Made by a program: the position numbers and the translations under genes
Shown here: piece by piece, positions 1-9,594 of the stretch
How the letters are laid out: each line of letters starts with the position of its first letter
How positions within the stretch are numbered: position 1 is the stretch's first letter
Assembly: GCA_946481275.1 (NCBI GenBank)
Contig: CAMLMV010000005.1
Location: 161,102 to 225,101, forward strand
Length of the DNA: 64,000 nt
DNA from: an uncultured Massilia sp.
GTDB taxonomy: Bacteria > Pseudomonadota > Gammaproteobacteria > Burkholderiales > Burkholderiaceae
Direction: 5' to 3'
Notes under the pieces: generated by a model
What the model saw: only the letters and a program-made list of their open reading frames with translations
What the model was told of the DNA's origin: nothing
Databases searched by the model: none

Positions 1-386
1 TCCGCCCGCTGTGGGCGAAGCTGCGCGGCACCGATGCGGTACCGAAGCAGAGCGGCGCGTTCGTGCTCGGCCTGTCGCTGGGCGCCGTGTGGACGCCGTG
101 CGCCGGTCCCGTCCTCGCCTCGATTCTCGCCCTCGTCGTGCAGGCGCACGATCCCGGTAAAGCCGTGCAGCTCGTCGGCTTGTATGCGCTCGGCGCCGCG
201 CTGCCGATGCTGGCGCTGATCCACGGCGGCCAGGCCATCGTCCAGCGGGTGCGCGGCGTGGCCCGCCATGCCGTGGTCCTGCAGCGCGCATTCGGCGTGC
301 TCGTGCTGGCCAGCGCGGCCGCTATTTGGTTCCAGGTCGATACGCAGATCGCTGCCCACGTCCCATCCATCTTTCCAACCCTGTAA
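1..386 (+). CDS. CcdA/DsbD-like membrane protein (3' part only)
   Basis: The reading frame is open from the window edge (frame starts at base 3), so the N-terminus is missing. The visible 127 residues hold a WTPCAGP motif, which fits the membrane-embedded cysteine motif of CcdA-type thiol reductant transporters, and about three hydrophobic segments, ending just before the stop at 384-386. CcdA proteins carry electrons from cytoplasmic thioredoxin to periplasmic thiol proteins. The next gene, 10 bp downstream, is a periplasmic thioredoxin-like protein, which is the expected partner. Family assignment rests on one motif plus context. Confidence 0.75.
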   Translation, partial: RPLWAKLRGTDAVPKQSGAFVLGLSLGAVWTPCAGPVLASILALVVQAHDPGKAVQLVGLYALGAALPMLALIHGGQAIVQRVRGVARHAVVLQRAFGVLVLASAAAIWFQVDTQIAAHVPSIFPTL

Positions 387-396
387 GGAGTCCACC

Positions 397-888
397 ATGA
401 AAATCCGTTCCCTCATCGCCGCCGCCGCGTTCGTCGCCGCCGGCGCACAAGCCGCCCCCGCACCGGAATTCGCGGGCATCGACAACTGGATCAACAGCGC
501 ACCGCTCAGCATGCAGCAGCTGCGCGGCAAGGTGGTGCTCGTGGATTTCTGGACCTACGATTGCATCAACTGCCAGCACGTGCTGCCGTACGTGAAGGGC
601 TGGCACCAGAAGTACAAGGACCAGGGGCTGGTCGTGGTCGGCGTGCACACGCCGGAATACGGCTTCGAGCGCAACCTGAACAACCTCAAGACGGCCGTGC
701 AGCGCAACGGCATTACGTTCCCGGTCGCGCAGGACAACCGGTATGCCACCTGGAGCGCGTACAACAACCAGTTCTGGCCCGCGTTCTACCTCGTCGACAA
801 GAAGGGCGAGGTCGTGTACTCGCACTTCGGTGAAGGCGATTATGCGCAGACCGAGGCGACGATCCGCAAGCTGCTGGCGCAGCAGTGA
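397..888 (+). CDS. TlpA-like periplasmic thioredoxin-fold protein
   Basis: 163 residues. Residues 1-22 form a signal peptide ending at AQAA, so the protein is exported. The redox motif CINC sits in a WTYDCINCQH context, typical of the thioredoxin-like domain of DipZ/TlpA proteins, and a cis-proline region (WPAFYLVD) follows. It probably receives electrons from the CcdA-like protein encoded immediately upstream and reduces periplasmic disulfides. The start is the ATG behind AAGGAG; a longer in-frame ORF would run back into the preceding gene. Substrate unknown. Confidence 0.85.
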   Translation: MKIRSLIAAAAFVAAGAQAAPAPEFAGIDNWINSAPLSMQQLRGKVVLVDFWTYDCINCQHVLPYVKGWHQKYKDQGLVVVGVHTPEYGFERNLNNLKTAVQRNGITFPVAQDNRYATWSAYNNQFWPAFYLVDKKGEVVYSHFGEGDYAQTEATIRKLLAQQ

Positions 889-889
889 T

Positions 890-1405
890 TTACGTGGCTT
901 CGGCGGGGGCGCCGGCCTTCGCCGGCTTCGGCAGCTGCACGAGGCGCGTGCCGGCCAGGCGGTCGTGCAGGAACTGGCGGTCGCGGTCGAAGAAGGCCGT
1001 CAGGCCCCACGCCAGCACGCCGACGGCGACGGCCGCGCCGATCTGGGCCTTGTCTTTCAGGCCCAGCGCCGTGCAGGCGAGGAGGGCGGGCAGGAACCAG
1101 CCCCAGGCCAGCAGGTAGCGCACGATGGCCATGCGCAGCGGCAGGCGCGCGCCGTCGTTGGTGACGACCTGCATGCGCCACGTCTTCATCGCCAGCGTGT
1201 GGCCGCTGTTGGTCCAGCCCCACGTGAAATACGCGCCGGTGACGACGAACAGCCAGACCTTCATCGCGTACTGGAACACGGGCGCGTGGTTATTCCGCGT
1301 GACGATCAGGAACAGCGCCACCGCCAGCATCTCCACCGCCAGCAGCAGGAAGGTCTCGTAGACCATCGTGATCAGGCGGCGCTTGATGCTCGGGGTGTCG
1401 TGCAT
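890..1405 (-). CDS. RDD family membrane protein
   Basis: 171 residues with an N-terminal PSIKRRLITMVYE stretch as in RDD-family proteins and three to four hydrophobic segments (about 14-35, 47-65, 95-115, 125-145). The C-terminal part has the DRQFLHDRLAGT signature common in this family. It is the last gene of a four-gene minus-strand unit (sigma factor, DUF3619, DUF3106, RDD), 11 bp after the DUF3106 gene. RDD proteins are integral membrane proteins of mostly unknown function; no activity can be read here. Confidence 0.85.
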   Translation of the reverse strand: MHDTPSIKRRLITMVYETFLLLAVEMLAVALFLIVTRNNHAPVFQYAMKVWLFVVTGAYFTWGWTNSGHTLAMKTWRMQVVTNDGARLPLRMAIVRYLLAWGWFLPALLACTALGLKDKAQIGAAVAVGVLAWGLTAFFDRDRQFLHDRLAGTRLVQLPKPAKAGAPAEAT

Positions 1406-1416
1406 GGTGATCCTGC

Positions 1417-2181
1417 TTATGCGTTGTTCGGTGTGATGCCCCAGTTCGCGGGCACCTGCTTTTCCGGTTCCGGTGCTGGCTGGGGATTGGCGGGCGGCTG
1501 CACGGGCGCGGGCTGGACGGGCGCCGGTGGCGGCGGCGGCGTCACGCACGGCGGGGCGGCCGAGACGGTGTTCCTGACCATGCCGGCCGGGCACGACGTC
1601 GCGCCCTGGCCCAGCGGTGCGACGACCTTGCCGTTGGCCTGGGACGGCACGACGCGCGGCGTCTTGCGGGCCGTGGCCGAGGCGGCCAGTTTCTTCTTCT
1701 GGTCTTCCGGCAGTTGCTGGTAGCTTTCCCACGTCGCGTTCTTTTGCTCGGGGGCGATCTTGCGGGTGCGCGTATAGGTTTCGCGCGCCAGCTCGCGCTG
1801 CTCCGGCGTCAGCTTGACCCAGGCGCGCATGCGTTCGTGCACGCGCTGCTGCTCTTCGGGTTTCAGCGTGGCGAAGCGGTTCGCGAGCTGCAGCCATTTC
1901 TGCTTGCGCACGCCATCCATCTGGTCCCATTCGGCCTGCAGCGGCTGCAGGGCCACCTGCTGGGCCGGCGTCAGGCTGCGCCACAGGGGCTTATCGCCGC
2001 CTTTGTGGCTGCCGGCGGCCGGTTTGGCGGGCTGGACGGGGGCGGTGTCGGCCGCCGCATCGTGCGTGGCCGGCCCCGATGCGGAACGGAAGCCGCCTTG
2101 CTGATGGAGGGTCAGTGCGGCCGCGCCAACGAGCACGACGGCGGCGGCGGCGCCGGCAACCTTGAGCTTGTTAGCCGTCAT
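1417..2181 (-). CDS. DUF3106-type exported protein
   Basis: 254 residues. The N-terminus has one hydrophobic segment (about 7-25) that may be a signal anchor. The central region (about 65-165) repeats a pattern of LTPAQQ, LKPEEQ, LTPEQR and LPEDQK with conserved W residues, which marks DUF3106. The C-terminal third is rich in proline and alanine. It follows the DUF3619 gene by 3 bp and belongs to the same operon as the sigma factor. Function unknown; the arrangement suggests an envelope protein tied to the sigma factor's signal. Confidence 0.8.
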   Translation of the reverse strand: MTANKLKVAGAAAAVVLVGAAALTLHQQGGFRSASGPATHDAAADTAPVQPAKPAAGSHKGGDKPLWRSLTPAQQVALQPLQAEWDQMDGVRKQKWLQLANRFATLKPEEQQRVHERMRAWVKLTPEQRELARETYTRTRKIAPEQKNATWESYQQLPEDQKKKLAASATARKTPRVVPSQANGKVVAPLGQGATSCPAGMVRNTVSAAPPCVTPPPPPAPVQPAPVQPPANPQPAPEPEKQVPANWGITPNNA

Positions 2182-2184
2182 CCT

Positions 2185-2607
2185 TTACTGGGCTCGCTGC
2201 GGCTGTTGCTGTGCTTGCTGCTGTTGCGCCAGGTAAGCGTTGAAGCCGTGGTCGGTGTAGGCGGTCAGGGGCAGGTCGTCGGACAGCACGGCCGCATCCA
2301 GCTCGGCCAGCTCGGCCGCACGCTGCTCGCGTTCGTACTGGTACACGCCGACCATGCCGGCCGCCATCAGCAGCAACGGCGCGACGACGGCGGCACGCGC
2401 CACCCACTGCATCGAGAACAACGCGCCCAGGTCGAACGACGCACGCTGCTGCTGTTTCGCGCGGACGGGCGCGTCGGCCTTCTTGCGCGCGAGCGCGGCC
2501 GCGCGCGCCGCGGCCAGGCGGTCGGTGGTCGAGGCCGGCAGGTTGTCGAGGTTCTCGTTCAGGGCATGGCGGATCTTGTACGCCAGGTTGATGTCGTCGG
2601 TGTTCAT
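2185..2607 (-). CDS. DUF3619 single-pass membrane protein
   Basis: 140 residues. The first about 60 residues are soluble and helical (AYKIRHALNENLDNLP), one membrane segment follows at about 72-92 (VVAPLLLMAAGMVG), and a glutamine-rich tail closes the protein. The start overlaps the sigma-factor stop (ATGA, 2604-2607), so the two are translationally coupled. A cytoplasmic helical part plus one membrane span encoded directly after a sigma factor is the layout of an anti-sigma factor; that role is inference from layout, not from homology. Confidence 0.75.
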   Translation of the reverse strand: MNTDDINLAYKIRHALNENLDNLPASTTDRLAAARAAALARKKADAPVRAKQQQRASFDLGALFSMQWVARAAVVAPLLLMAAGMVGVYQYEREQRAAELAELDAAVLSDDLPLTAYTDHGFNAYLAQQQQAQQQPQRAQ

Positions 2608-3173
2608 AATTTAATTCCCTTGGCCTCCAGGGCTTTCTGCAGGGCATGCGTGGCGCGAGAGCAATGCGTTTTTACACTGCCCTCGGAGCATCCCATCGCT
2701 TCGGCCGTCTCGGCCACATCCATGTCCTGCCAGTAACGCATGAGGAACGCTTCCCGTTGACGCGCCGGGAGTTTTTGTATCTCTTCCTCGATCAGGCGCA
2801 GGGTTTCTGCCCGTTCGACCTGATCCGCGCTCGACTCCGCGGCGGACGTTCCTTCCTCGGCCTCGTAAGATGCAAGTATATCAAATTCCTCGTCGTCTTC
2901 GTCCCGGCGGCCGAGGCCTCCGAAGAGGCTGATCCAGGTATTCCTGACCTTTTCGCGGCGGAAGTAATCGAGGATGGTGTTCTGCAGGATGCGCTGGAAA
3001 AGCATCGGCAATTCGGCCAGGGGCTTGTCGCCGTATTTCTCCGCGAGCTTGATCATGGCGTCCTGAACGATGTCGAGCGCTGCCTCGTCCTTGCGGACCG
3101 CGTACGCCGCCTGCTTGAAGGCGCGCCGCTCGACACTCTCGAGGAAGTCGTTGAGTTCTTTATCAGTGGCCAT
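2604..3173 (-). CDS. Sigma-70 family (ECF-like) RNA polymerase sigma factor
   Basis: 189 residues from the chosen ATG. The sequence has the region-2 core (AFKQAAYAVRKDEAALDIVQDAMIK) and a region-4 helix-turn-helix (LPARQREAFLMRYWQDMDVAETAEAMGCSEGSVKTHCSRA in shorter pieces). An acidic insert (about 95-125) separates the regions. It would direct RNA polymerase to a dedicated promoter set. The start at 3173 (MATDKEL) was preferred to a GTG seven codons upstream because the family begins this way. It leads a four-gene operon of small membrane and exported proteins. Confidence 0.85.
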   Translation of the reverse strand: MATDKELNDFLESVERRAFKQAAYAVRKDEAALDIVQDAMIKLAEKYGDKPLAELPMLFQRILQNTILDYFRREKVRNTWISLFGGLGRRDEDDEEFDILASYEAEEGTSAAESSADQVERAETLRLIEEEIQKLPARQREAFLMRYWQDMDVAETAEAMGCSEGSVKTHCSRATHALQKALEAKGIKL

Positions 3174-3337
3174 GCGATAAGTGGTGGGTGCCACCGGTAC
3201 GTTGCCTGTGGCTTTTCGGAAAACTTTCGAATGCTAGCAAAAATTATGGATGACCGCACCCGAAACAGGCAGGGTGGCGTGTGCGGTTTTCCCGCATTGA
3301 CTCTAGAATAGTCGGATTGACATCATTTGGAGACGGC

Positions 3338-3964
3338 ATGATGCGCATCCTCGGCAAGGCAAGCTCGATCAACGTCCGCAAGGTCTTGTGGACCGCCAGC
3401 GAACTCGGCGTCCCCTTCGAACGGGAAGACTGGGGCAGCGGGTTCCGCTCGACACAGGAGCCGGCGTTCCTCGCACTGAATCCGAACGCGATGGTGCCGG
3501 TGCTGGTCGACGGGGATGTCGTGCTGTGGGAGTCGAACACCATCAGCCGCTACCTGGCCACGCGCTACGGCGACGGGCGCCTGCTCCCGGCCGATGCGCT
3601 CGCCCGCGCGAAGGTGGAGCAGTGGATGGACTGGCAGGCGACGGAATTGAACAATGCGTGGCGCTACGCGTTCATGGGCCTGGTGCGGGGCAGCCCCGCG
3701 CACCAGGATCCGGTCCAGATCGCCGCCGGCATCGCCGGCTGGAATCGCCAGATGGGCCTGCTCGAGCGGCACCTGGAAACGGCCGGCGACTACGTGGCGG
3801 GCGGAGCGTTCTCGCTGGCCGACATCGTGCTGGGCCTGTCCACGCACCGCTGGCGCAAGACCCCGATGGACGAGCGGCCCGGCTATCCCGCCCTTACAGC
3901 GTGGATGGCGCGGCTGGAAGCCCGCCCCGGCGCCCGGACGTGGCTGCCCGACGAAATCGCTTGA
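3338..3964 (+). CDS. Glutathione S-transferase family protein
   Basis: 208 residues. The N-terminal thioredoxin-like domain carries the SINVRKVLWTASELG helix and the NPNAMVPVLVDG and ESNTISRYLA segments that bind glutathione. The C-terminal helical domain follows from about residue 85. The length is normal for a soluble GST. Two adjacent ATG codons (3338 and 3341) follow a GGAGA site; the first was used. It stands alone, divergent from the sigma-factor operon. Physiological substrate unknown. Confidence 0.85.
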   Translation: MMRILGKASSINVRKVLWTASELGVPFEREDWGSGFRSTQEPAFLALNPNAMVPVLVDGDVVLWESNTISRYLATRYGDGRLLPADALARAKVEQWMDWQATELNNAWRYAFMGLVRGSPAHQDPVQIAAGIAGWNRQMGLLERHLETAGDYVAGGAFSLADIVLGLSTHRWRKTPMDERPGYPALTAWMARLEARPGARTWLPDEIA

Positions 3965-3981
3965 AAAAATAATTATTTATC

Positions 3982-4010
3982 TTGACCAGAATGGTGCAAC
4001 GCAGTAAGGT
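3982..4010 (+). promoter_or_regulatory. Candidate sigma-70 promoter of ilvB operon
   Basis: TTGACC at 3982-3987 and TAAGGT at 4005-4010 are 17 bp apart, a good -35/-10 pair. A start near 4017 would give a leader of about 300 nt before ilvB. The 360-bp gap before ilvB holds no other gene. Confidence 0.5.
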
Positions 4011-4016
4011 ATAGAA

Positions 4017-4324
4017 CGCTTTGCACCCCCGAAGCTTATTGTCAAGCCAGCTTGTCACACAACGTCAACCTCGGCATGACGCGCTTTCACAATGTAGGCA
4101 GTTTGCTCCAACCCGTGCCACAAGCGCGAGAGATTCGCATTCCGCTACAGTAACTCAAGCTGAACGAGTTGCGTCCAGCGCCGGTTCGTAAGGATCCTAC
4201 GGCATCCTGAAAGATCGACGTGACCGCAGAAAGAAGGGAAGCATGAGCACTGTTGCGTGACACGTATCTCGTCAGGGACGAGCATCCGATCAATCTCCCT
4301 ATGGGTTTTGAAAGGAAACGTATC
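4017..4324 (+). promoter_or_regulatory. Long 5' leader of ilvB with mini-ORF and hairpin
   Basis: The gap holds a five-codon ORF at 4243-4260 (M-S-T-V-A-stop) behind an AAGAAGGGA site and a short hairpin CTCGTC-agg-GACGAG at 4268-4282 next to it. Branched-chain operons are often controlled by leader peptides, but this one has only one Val and no Leu or Ile run, and no U-tract follows the hairpin. A regulatory role is a guess. Confidence 0.3.
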
Positions 4325-6049
4325 ATGAGTAACGACGCAGCAGCTCCCATCACGGGCGCTGAGATCGTAGTCCGTTGCCTGGCGGAAGAGGGCGTGAAGC
4401 ACGTCTTCGGTTACCCCGGCGGTGCGGTTCTCTACATCTACGACGCCATCTTCAAGCAGGACAAATTCCAGCACATCCTGGTACGCCACGAGCAGGCAGC
4501 CGTGCACGCGGCCGACGCGTATTCGCGCAGCTCGAATGAAGTGGGCGTATGCCTGGTCACGTCCGGTCCGGGCGTCACCAATGCCGTCACCGGCCTCTCC
4601 ACCGCATACATGGATTCGATTCCGATGGTCGTGATTTCCGGCCAGGTTCCGACCAATGCGATCGGCCAGGACGCATTCCAGGAATGCGACACCGTGGGCA
4701 TCACGCGCCCGGTGGTGAAACACAATTTCCTCGTCAAGGACGTCAAAGACCTTGCCGATACCATCAAGAAAGCCTTCTATATCGCACGCACCGGCCGTCC
4801 GGGCCCGGTCCTCGTCGATATCCCGAAGGACGTGAGCATGCAGAAGGCGACGTACTCGTACCCGAAAGAGGTCGAGATGCGTTCCTACCGCCCCGTCGAC
4901 AAGGGCCACGCCGGCCAGATCCGCAAGGCAGTGCAGCTGCTGCTGGCGGCCGAGCGTCCGATGATCTACACGGGCGGCGGCGTCATCCTCGCCAATGCAT
5001 CGAACGAACTGAACAAGCTGGTCGACAAGCTCGGCTTCCCGGTCACGAACACGCTGATGGGGCTGGGCGCCTACCGCGCCACCGACAAGAAATTCGTCGG
5101 CATGCCGGGCATGCACGGCACCTACGAAGCGAACATGGCGATGCAGCACTGCGACGTCCTGATCGCCATCGGCGCCCGCTTCGACGACCGCGTGATCGGC
5201 AATCCGAAGCACTTCGCGTCGAACCCGCGCAAGATCATCCACATCGACATCGACCCGTCGTCGATCTCGAAGCGCGTGAAAGTGGACATCCCCATCGTCG
5301 GCAACGTCAAGGACGTGCTGGTCGAACTGCTGTCGCAGCTGGATGCCGCCGAGCAGCGTCCGAACCCGGCCGTGCAGAAGTGGTGGCAGCAGATCGAGGA
5401 CTGGCGCGGCCGCGAGTGCCTGCGCTATGCGGCCTCGGATGAGCTGATCAAGCCGCAGTCCGTCGTCGAGAAAGTGTGGGAAGTCACCGGCGGCGACGCG
5501 TTCATCACGTCGGACGTCGGCCAGCACCAGATGTGGGCTGCGCAGTACTACCCGTTCGACAAGCCGCGCCGCTGGATCAACTCCGGTGGCCTGGGCACGA
5601 TGGGCGTGGGCCTGCCGTACGCGATGGGCGTGCAGATGGCGAATCCCGGCGCGACCGTGGCCTGCATCACGGGCGAGGGTTCGATCCAGATGAACATCCA
5701 GGAACTTGCGACCTGCAAGCAGTATCACCTGACGCCGAAGATCATCCTCCTGAACAACCGCTTCCTGGGCATGGTGCGCCAGTGGCAGGAACTCGACTAC
5801 GGTTCGCGTTATTCCGAGTCGTACATGGATTCCCTGCCGGACTTCGAGAAGCTGGCCGAGGCCTATGGCCACGTCGGCATGCGCATCGAGAAGCCGGGCG
5901 ACGTCGACGGCGCGCTGCGCGAGGCGTTCGCCATGAAGGACCGCCTGGTGTTCATGAACTTCATTACCGACCGCAGCGAAAACGTCTGGCCGATGGTCAA
6001 GACGGGTAAAGGCCTGTCGGAAATGCTGCTCGGATCGGAGGACCTGTAA
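4325..6049 (+). CDS. ilvB: Acetolactate synthase large (catalytic) subunit
   Basis: 574 residues, normal length for the catalytic subunit. It condenses two pyruvates, or pyruvate with 2-ketobutyrate, in the first common step of valine, leucine and isoleucine synthesis. The N-terminal ThDP domain has GYPGGAVLYIYD with the catalytic glutamate in RHEQAAVHAAD, and the C-terminal ThDP-binding motif GEGSIQMNIQELAT...NN is present near 460-490. The ATG at 4325 follows GAAAGGAAA; an in-frame TTG extension was rejected because family members start at this Met. The stop overlaps the small-subunit start (TAATG). Confidence 0.95.
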   Translation: MSNDAAAPITGAEIVVRCLAEEGVKHVFGYPGGAVLYIYDAIFKQDKFQHILVRHEQAAVHAADAYSRSSNEVGVCLVTSGPGVTNAVTGLSTAYMDSIPMVVISGQVPTNAIGQDAFQECDTVGITRPVVKHNFLVKDVKDLADTIKKAFYIARTGRPGPVLVDIPKDVSMQKATYSYPKEVEMRSYRPVDKGHAGQIRKAVQLLLAAERPMIYTGGGVILANASNELNKLVDKLGFPVTNTLMGLGAYRATDKKFVGMPGMHGTYEANMAMQHCDVLIAIGARFDDRVIGNPKHFASNPRKIIHIDIDPSSISKRVKVDIPIVGNVKDVLVELLSQLDAAEQRPNPAVQKWWQQIEDWRGRECLRYAASDELIKPQSVVEKVWEVTGGDAFITSDVGQHQMWAAQYYPFDKPRRWINSGGLGTMGVGLPYAMGVQMANPGATVACITGEGSIQMNIQELATCKQYHLTPKIILLNNRFLGMVRQWQELDYGSRYSESYMDSLPDFEKLAEAYGHVGMRIEKPGDVDGALREAFAMKDRLVFMNFITDRSENVWPMVKTGKGLSEMLLGSEDL

Positions 6050-6540
6050 TGCGACACATCATCTCCGTCCTGCTGGAAAACGAAGCCGGCGCGCTGTCGC
6101 GCGTGGTGGGCCTGTTCTCGGCACGCGGCTACAACATCGAGACGCTGACCGTGGCGCCGACCGAAGACGCTACCCTGTCGCGCATGACCATCGTGACGAC
6201 GGGTTCGGACGACATCATCGAGCAGATCACCAAGCACCTGAACCGCCTCATCGAGGTGGTGAAGGTGGTCGACCTGACCGAAGGCCAGCACATCGAGCGC
6301 GAGCTCATGCTGATCAAGGTGAGGGCAGTCGGCAAGGAACGCGAAGAAATGAAGCGCACCGCCGACATCTTCCGCGGCCGCATCATCGACGTGACGGAAA
6401 AAACGTACACGATCGAACTGACGGGCGCGAAGAGCAAGCTGGACGCCTTCATCGACGCCATCGACCGCGCCTCGATCCTCGAAACCGTCCGCACGGGCGG
6501 TTCCGGCATCGGCCGCGGCGAGCGCATCCTCAAGGTTTGA
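6049..6540 (+). CDS. ilvH: Acetolactate synthase regulatory small subunit
   Basis: 163 residues. The N-terminal ACT domain (RHIISVLLENEAGALSRVVG) binds valine for feedback inhibition in this family, and a second C-terminal domain starts at about 80. It activates the large subunit and makes it valine-sensitive. The start overlaps the ilvB stop by one base, so translation is coupled. The length matches IlvH rather than the shorter IlvN. Confidence 0.95.
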   Translation: MRHIISVLLENEAGALSRVVGLFSARGYNIETLTVAPTEDATLSRMTIVTTGSDDIIEQITKHLNRLIEVVKVVDLTEGQHIERELMLIKVRAVGKEREEMKRTADIFRGRIIDVTEKTYTIELTGAKSKLDAFIDAIDRASILETVRTGGSGIGRGERILKV

Positions 6541-6611
6541 CGCTGGCGATATATTCGGTGGACCTCGTGTCCGCCAAACAAAATAACGAAACACGAAAAG
6601 CACAGGATTAA

Positions 6612-7631
<1,020 letters not shown>

Positions 7632-7649
7632 TCGTCCCTGGCTGACCTG

Positions 7650-7683
7650 AAAATCGCCCCGCTTGCCGGGGCGATTTTTTTTT
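7650..7683 (+). terminator. Rho-independent terminator after ilvC
   Basis: Stem ATCGCCCC / GGGGCGAT around a short loop, followed by a run of nine or more T, 20 bp after the ilvC stop. Confidence 0.92.
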
Positions 7684-7801
7684 GTGTCCTTCGTTTGCAA
7701 TCAATTGCAACTTTCCATTACATAAACTCGACTTTTACGTCAAACCGGTTATCGTTCTCCTGCCGCGGCACCAGCCGCGCATGCAATCAAGGAGAACAAC
7801 A

Positions 7802-8566
7802 ATGTCCATCAAAAAACTCGTCCTGTTGACCGCGCTGGCGTCCGCACTGTCCGCGCAAGCCCAGTCCGCGCCTGCCACGAGCGGCACCCTCGTCATCGTG
7901 CCCGCGTTCGGCGAAGTGAAGCATGCCAACGACGAGGCGACCGTCACCTTCGCCGTCGAGGAGCAGGACAAGGACCGCGCTGCCGCCACCGCCCGCGTCA
8001 ACCAGAAGATGAAGCAGGGCACGGACATCGTGCGCCGCGAGGATCCGCAGGCGGAACTCAAGACCGTCGGCTACTACACGTACCCCGTCTATCCGGAAGT
8101 GCCGGACGGCCCCCGTCCGCTGGCGAATCCCGCCGCGCGCCGCGTCCCGATCGGCTGGCGCGTGGGCCAGTATCTCGAAGTGAAGACGCGCAACCTGCAG
8201 GCGCTGCCGAAGACGGCCGCCGCCGCGCAGCAAGTCGTCAACCTGAACGGCATCGACTACCACCTGAGCCCCGAACTGTCGAAACGCCTGGACGACGAGC
8301 GCATTGCCGCCACGTACCGCAACCTGAACGAACGCATCGCCTCCATCGCCCGTGCGATGGGCCGCAACGTGAACGACGCCGTCATCGACACGGTCGATTT
8401 CGAGGGCAGCGGCAATTACGCCGGCGGCCAGGCCGAGGCGGCGGCACCGCAAATGATGCGCATGTCGGCCAAGCGCGCGGACATGGCCGAAATGCCGGAA
8501 CCCAGCTTCGAGCCGGGCGAGACGACGCTGCAGATGCGTCTGGTCGGCAAAGTAAAATTCCGCTGA
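7802..8566 (+). CDS. SIMPL-domain (DUF541) exported protein
   Basis: 254 residues with a signal peptide (1-21, ending SAQAQS) and a periplasmic SIMPL domain: GEVKHANDEATVTFAVEEQDKDR opens the domain and paired segments such as YHLSPELSKRLDDERIAATYRNLNERI follow. SIMPL proteins are periplasmic or outer-membrane proteins of unclear role, some linked to oxidative stress. The start is the ATG behind AAGGAGAACAACA. It is a single gene between the ilvC terminator and pssA. Confidence 0.85.
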   Translation: MSIKKLVLLTALASALSAQAQSAPATSGTLVIVPAFGEVKHANDEATVTFAVEEQDKDRAAATARVNQKMKQGTDIVRREDPQAELKTVGYYTYPVYPEVPDGPRPLANPAARRVPIGWRVGQYLEVKTRNLQALPKTAAAAQQVVNLNGIDYHLSPELSKRLDDERIAATYRNLNERIASIARAMGRNVNDAVIDTVDFEGSGNYAGGQAEAAAPQMMRMSAKRADMAEMPEPSFEPGETTLQMRLVGKVKFR

Positions 8567-8600
8567 CGGTAGCCGTTCGCTAACAGAGGGGTGCGGACAC

Positions 8601-8606
8601 TATAAT
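8601..8606 (+). promoter_or_regulatory. Perfect TATAAT -10 upstream of pssA
   Basis: A consensus TATAAT sits 47 bp before the chosen pssA start. The best -35 (TTCGCT, 8576-8581) is weak and 19 bp away. The box overlaps an upstream in-frame ATG at 8605, which is one reason for preferring the later start. Confidence 0.45.
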
Positions 8607-8652
8607 GGCGGGGTCCGCGCCACCTCGGTGCATTGTTGAGAAAAAGAAACCT

Positions 8653-9513
8653 ATGCCGACACTACCCCGACGCCGCAAACCCGGCGCCATCAAGGCGCCC
8701 CGCTTCGCCCGCTTCAGCCGCGTCCGCAAGACGGACGCCGCCGCGTCCCGCCCGCGCCGGGGCATCTACCTGCTGCCGAACGCCTTCACGACGGCCGCGC
8801 TGTTCGGCGGGTTCTACGCGATCGTGATGGCGATGAACCAGCGCTTCGACCACGCCTGCTGGGCCGTGTTCATCGCGATGGTGCTGGACAGCCTGGACGG
8901 CCGCGTCGCGCGCCTGACGAACACGCAATCCGAGTTCGGCGCGCAGTACGACAGCCTGTCCGACATGGTCTCGTTCGGCGCCGCGCCGGCCCTCGTCATC
9001 TACGAATGGTCGCTGCGCGGCCTGGGCAAGCTGGGCTGGATCGCCGCGTTCGTCTACTGCGCCGGCGCCGCGCTGCGCCTGGCCCGCTTCAACACGAACA
9101 TCGAGGTTGTCGACAAGCGTTTCTTCCAGGGCTTGCCGAGCCCGGCCGCGGCTGCGTTGGTCGTCGGCTTCGTGATGATGATGACGGACCCGGACATCAA
9201 CGTCAGCGCGCGCAAGGTCGACTGGATCTCGTGGGGCATCGCGCTGTTCGCGGGCCTGACGATGGTGACCAACGTGCCGTTCTACAGCTTCAAGGACGTC
9301 AATTTCCGCAAGTCGGTGCCGTTCATCGTCGTGTTCCTGATCGCGCTCGCGCTGGCGCTGCTGGCGATCGATCCGCCCAAGGTGCTGTGGCCGCTGTTCG
9401 TCGTGTACGGCCTGTCGGGCTATGCCGTGTACCTGTACCGGCTTGCGAAGGGCAAGCCCGTCAGCATCATCCAGACGGATGAGGAGACGCTGGATCCGAG
9501 CGAGCGGCGCTGA
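8653..9513 (+). CDS. pssA: CDP-diacylglycerol-serine O-phosphatidyltransferase
   Basis: 286 residues. It makes phosphatidylserine from CDP-diacylglycerol and serine in the inner membrane, the first step to phosphatidylethanolamine. The CDP-alcohol phosphotransferase signature DGRVAR...G...D...D (about 81-104) is complete, and about eight hydrophobic segments are present. The first 35 residues are very basic (PRRRKPGAIKAPRF). The start at 8653 was chosen because the alternative ATG at 8605 lies inside the -10 box. Confidence 0.93.
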   Translation: MPTLPRRRKPGAIKAPRFARFSRVRKTDAAASRPRRGIYLLPNAFTTAALFGGFYAIVMAMNQRFDHACWAVFIAMVLDSLDGRVARLTNTQSEFGAQYDSLSDMVSFGAAPALVIYEWSLRGLGKLGWIAAFVYCAGAALRLARFNTNIEVVDKRFFQGLPSPAAAALVVGFVMMMTDPDINVSARKVDWISWGIALFAGLTMVTNVPFYSFKDVNFRKSVPFIVVFLIALALALLAIDPPKVLWPLFVVYGLSGYAVYLYRLAKGKPVSIIQTDEETLDPSERR

Positions 9514-9524
9514 GGCCGCGCCAC

Positions 9525-9546
9525 GAAAAAACGCCCCGGAGGGCGT
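9525..9546 (-). terminator. Terminator of the phasin gene
   Basis: Read on the minus strand: ACGCCC-TCCG-GGGCGT followed by six T. A second perfect inverted repeat (CGGGACCGTGCACGGTCCCG) lies between it and the phasin stop. The element also faces the end of pssA. Confidence 0.8.
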
Positions 9547-9594
9547 CGTGCGAAGCGGGACCGTGCACGGTCCCGTTGTCGTTTCTATCGGGCG

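Noticed and set aside
4253..4324. Upstream extension of ilvB from a TTG
   Set aside because: The extension has no family counterpart, and the ATG at 4325 has a good ribosome site.
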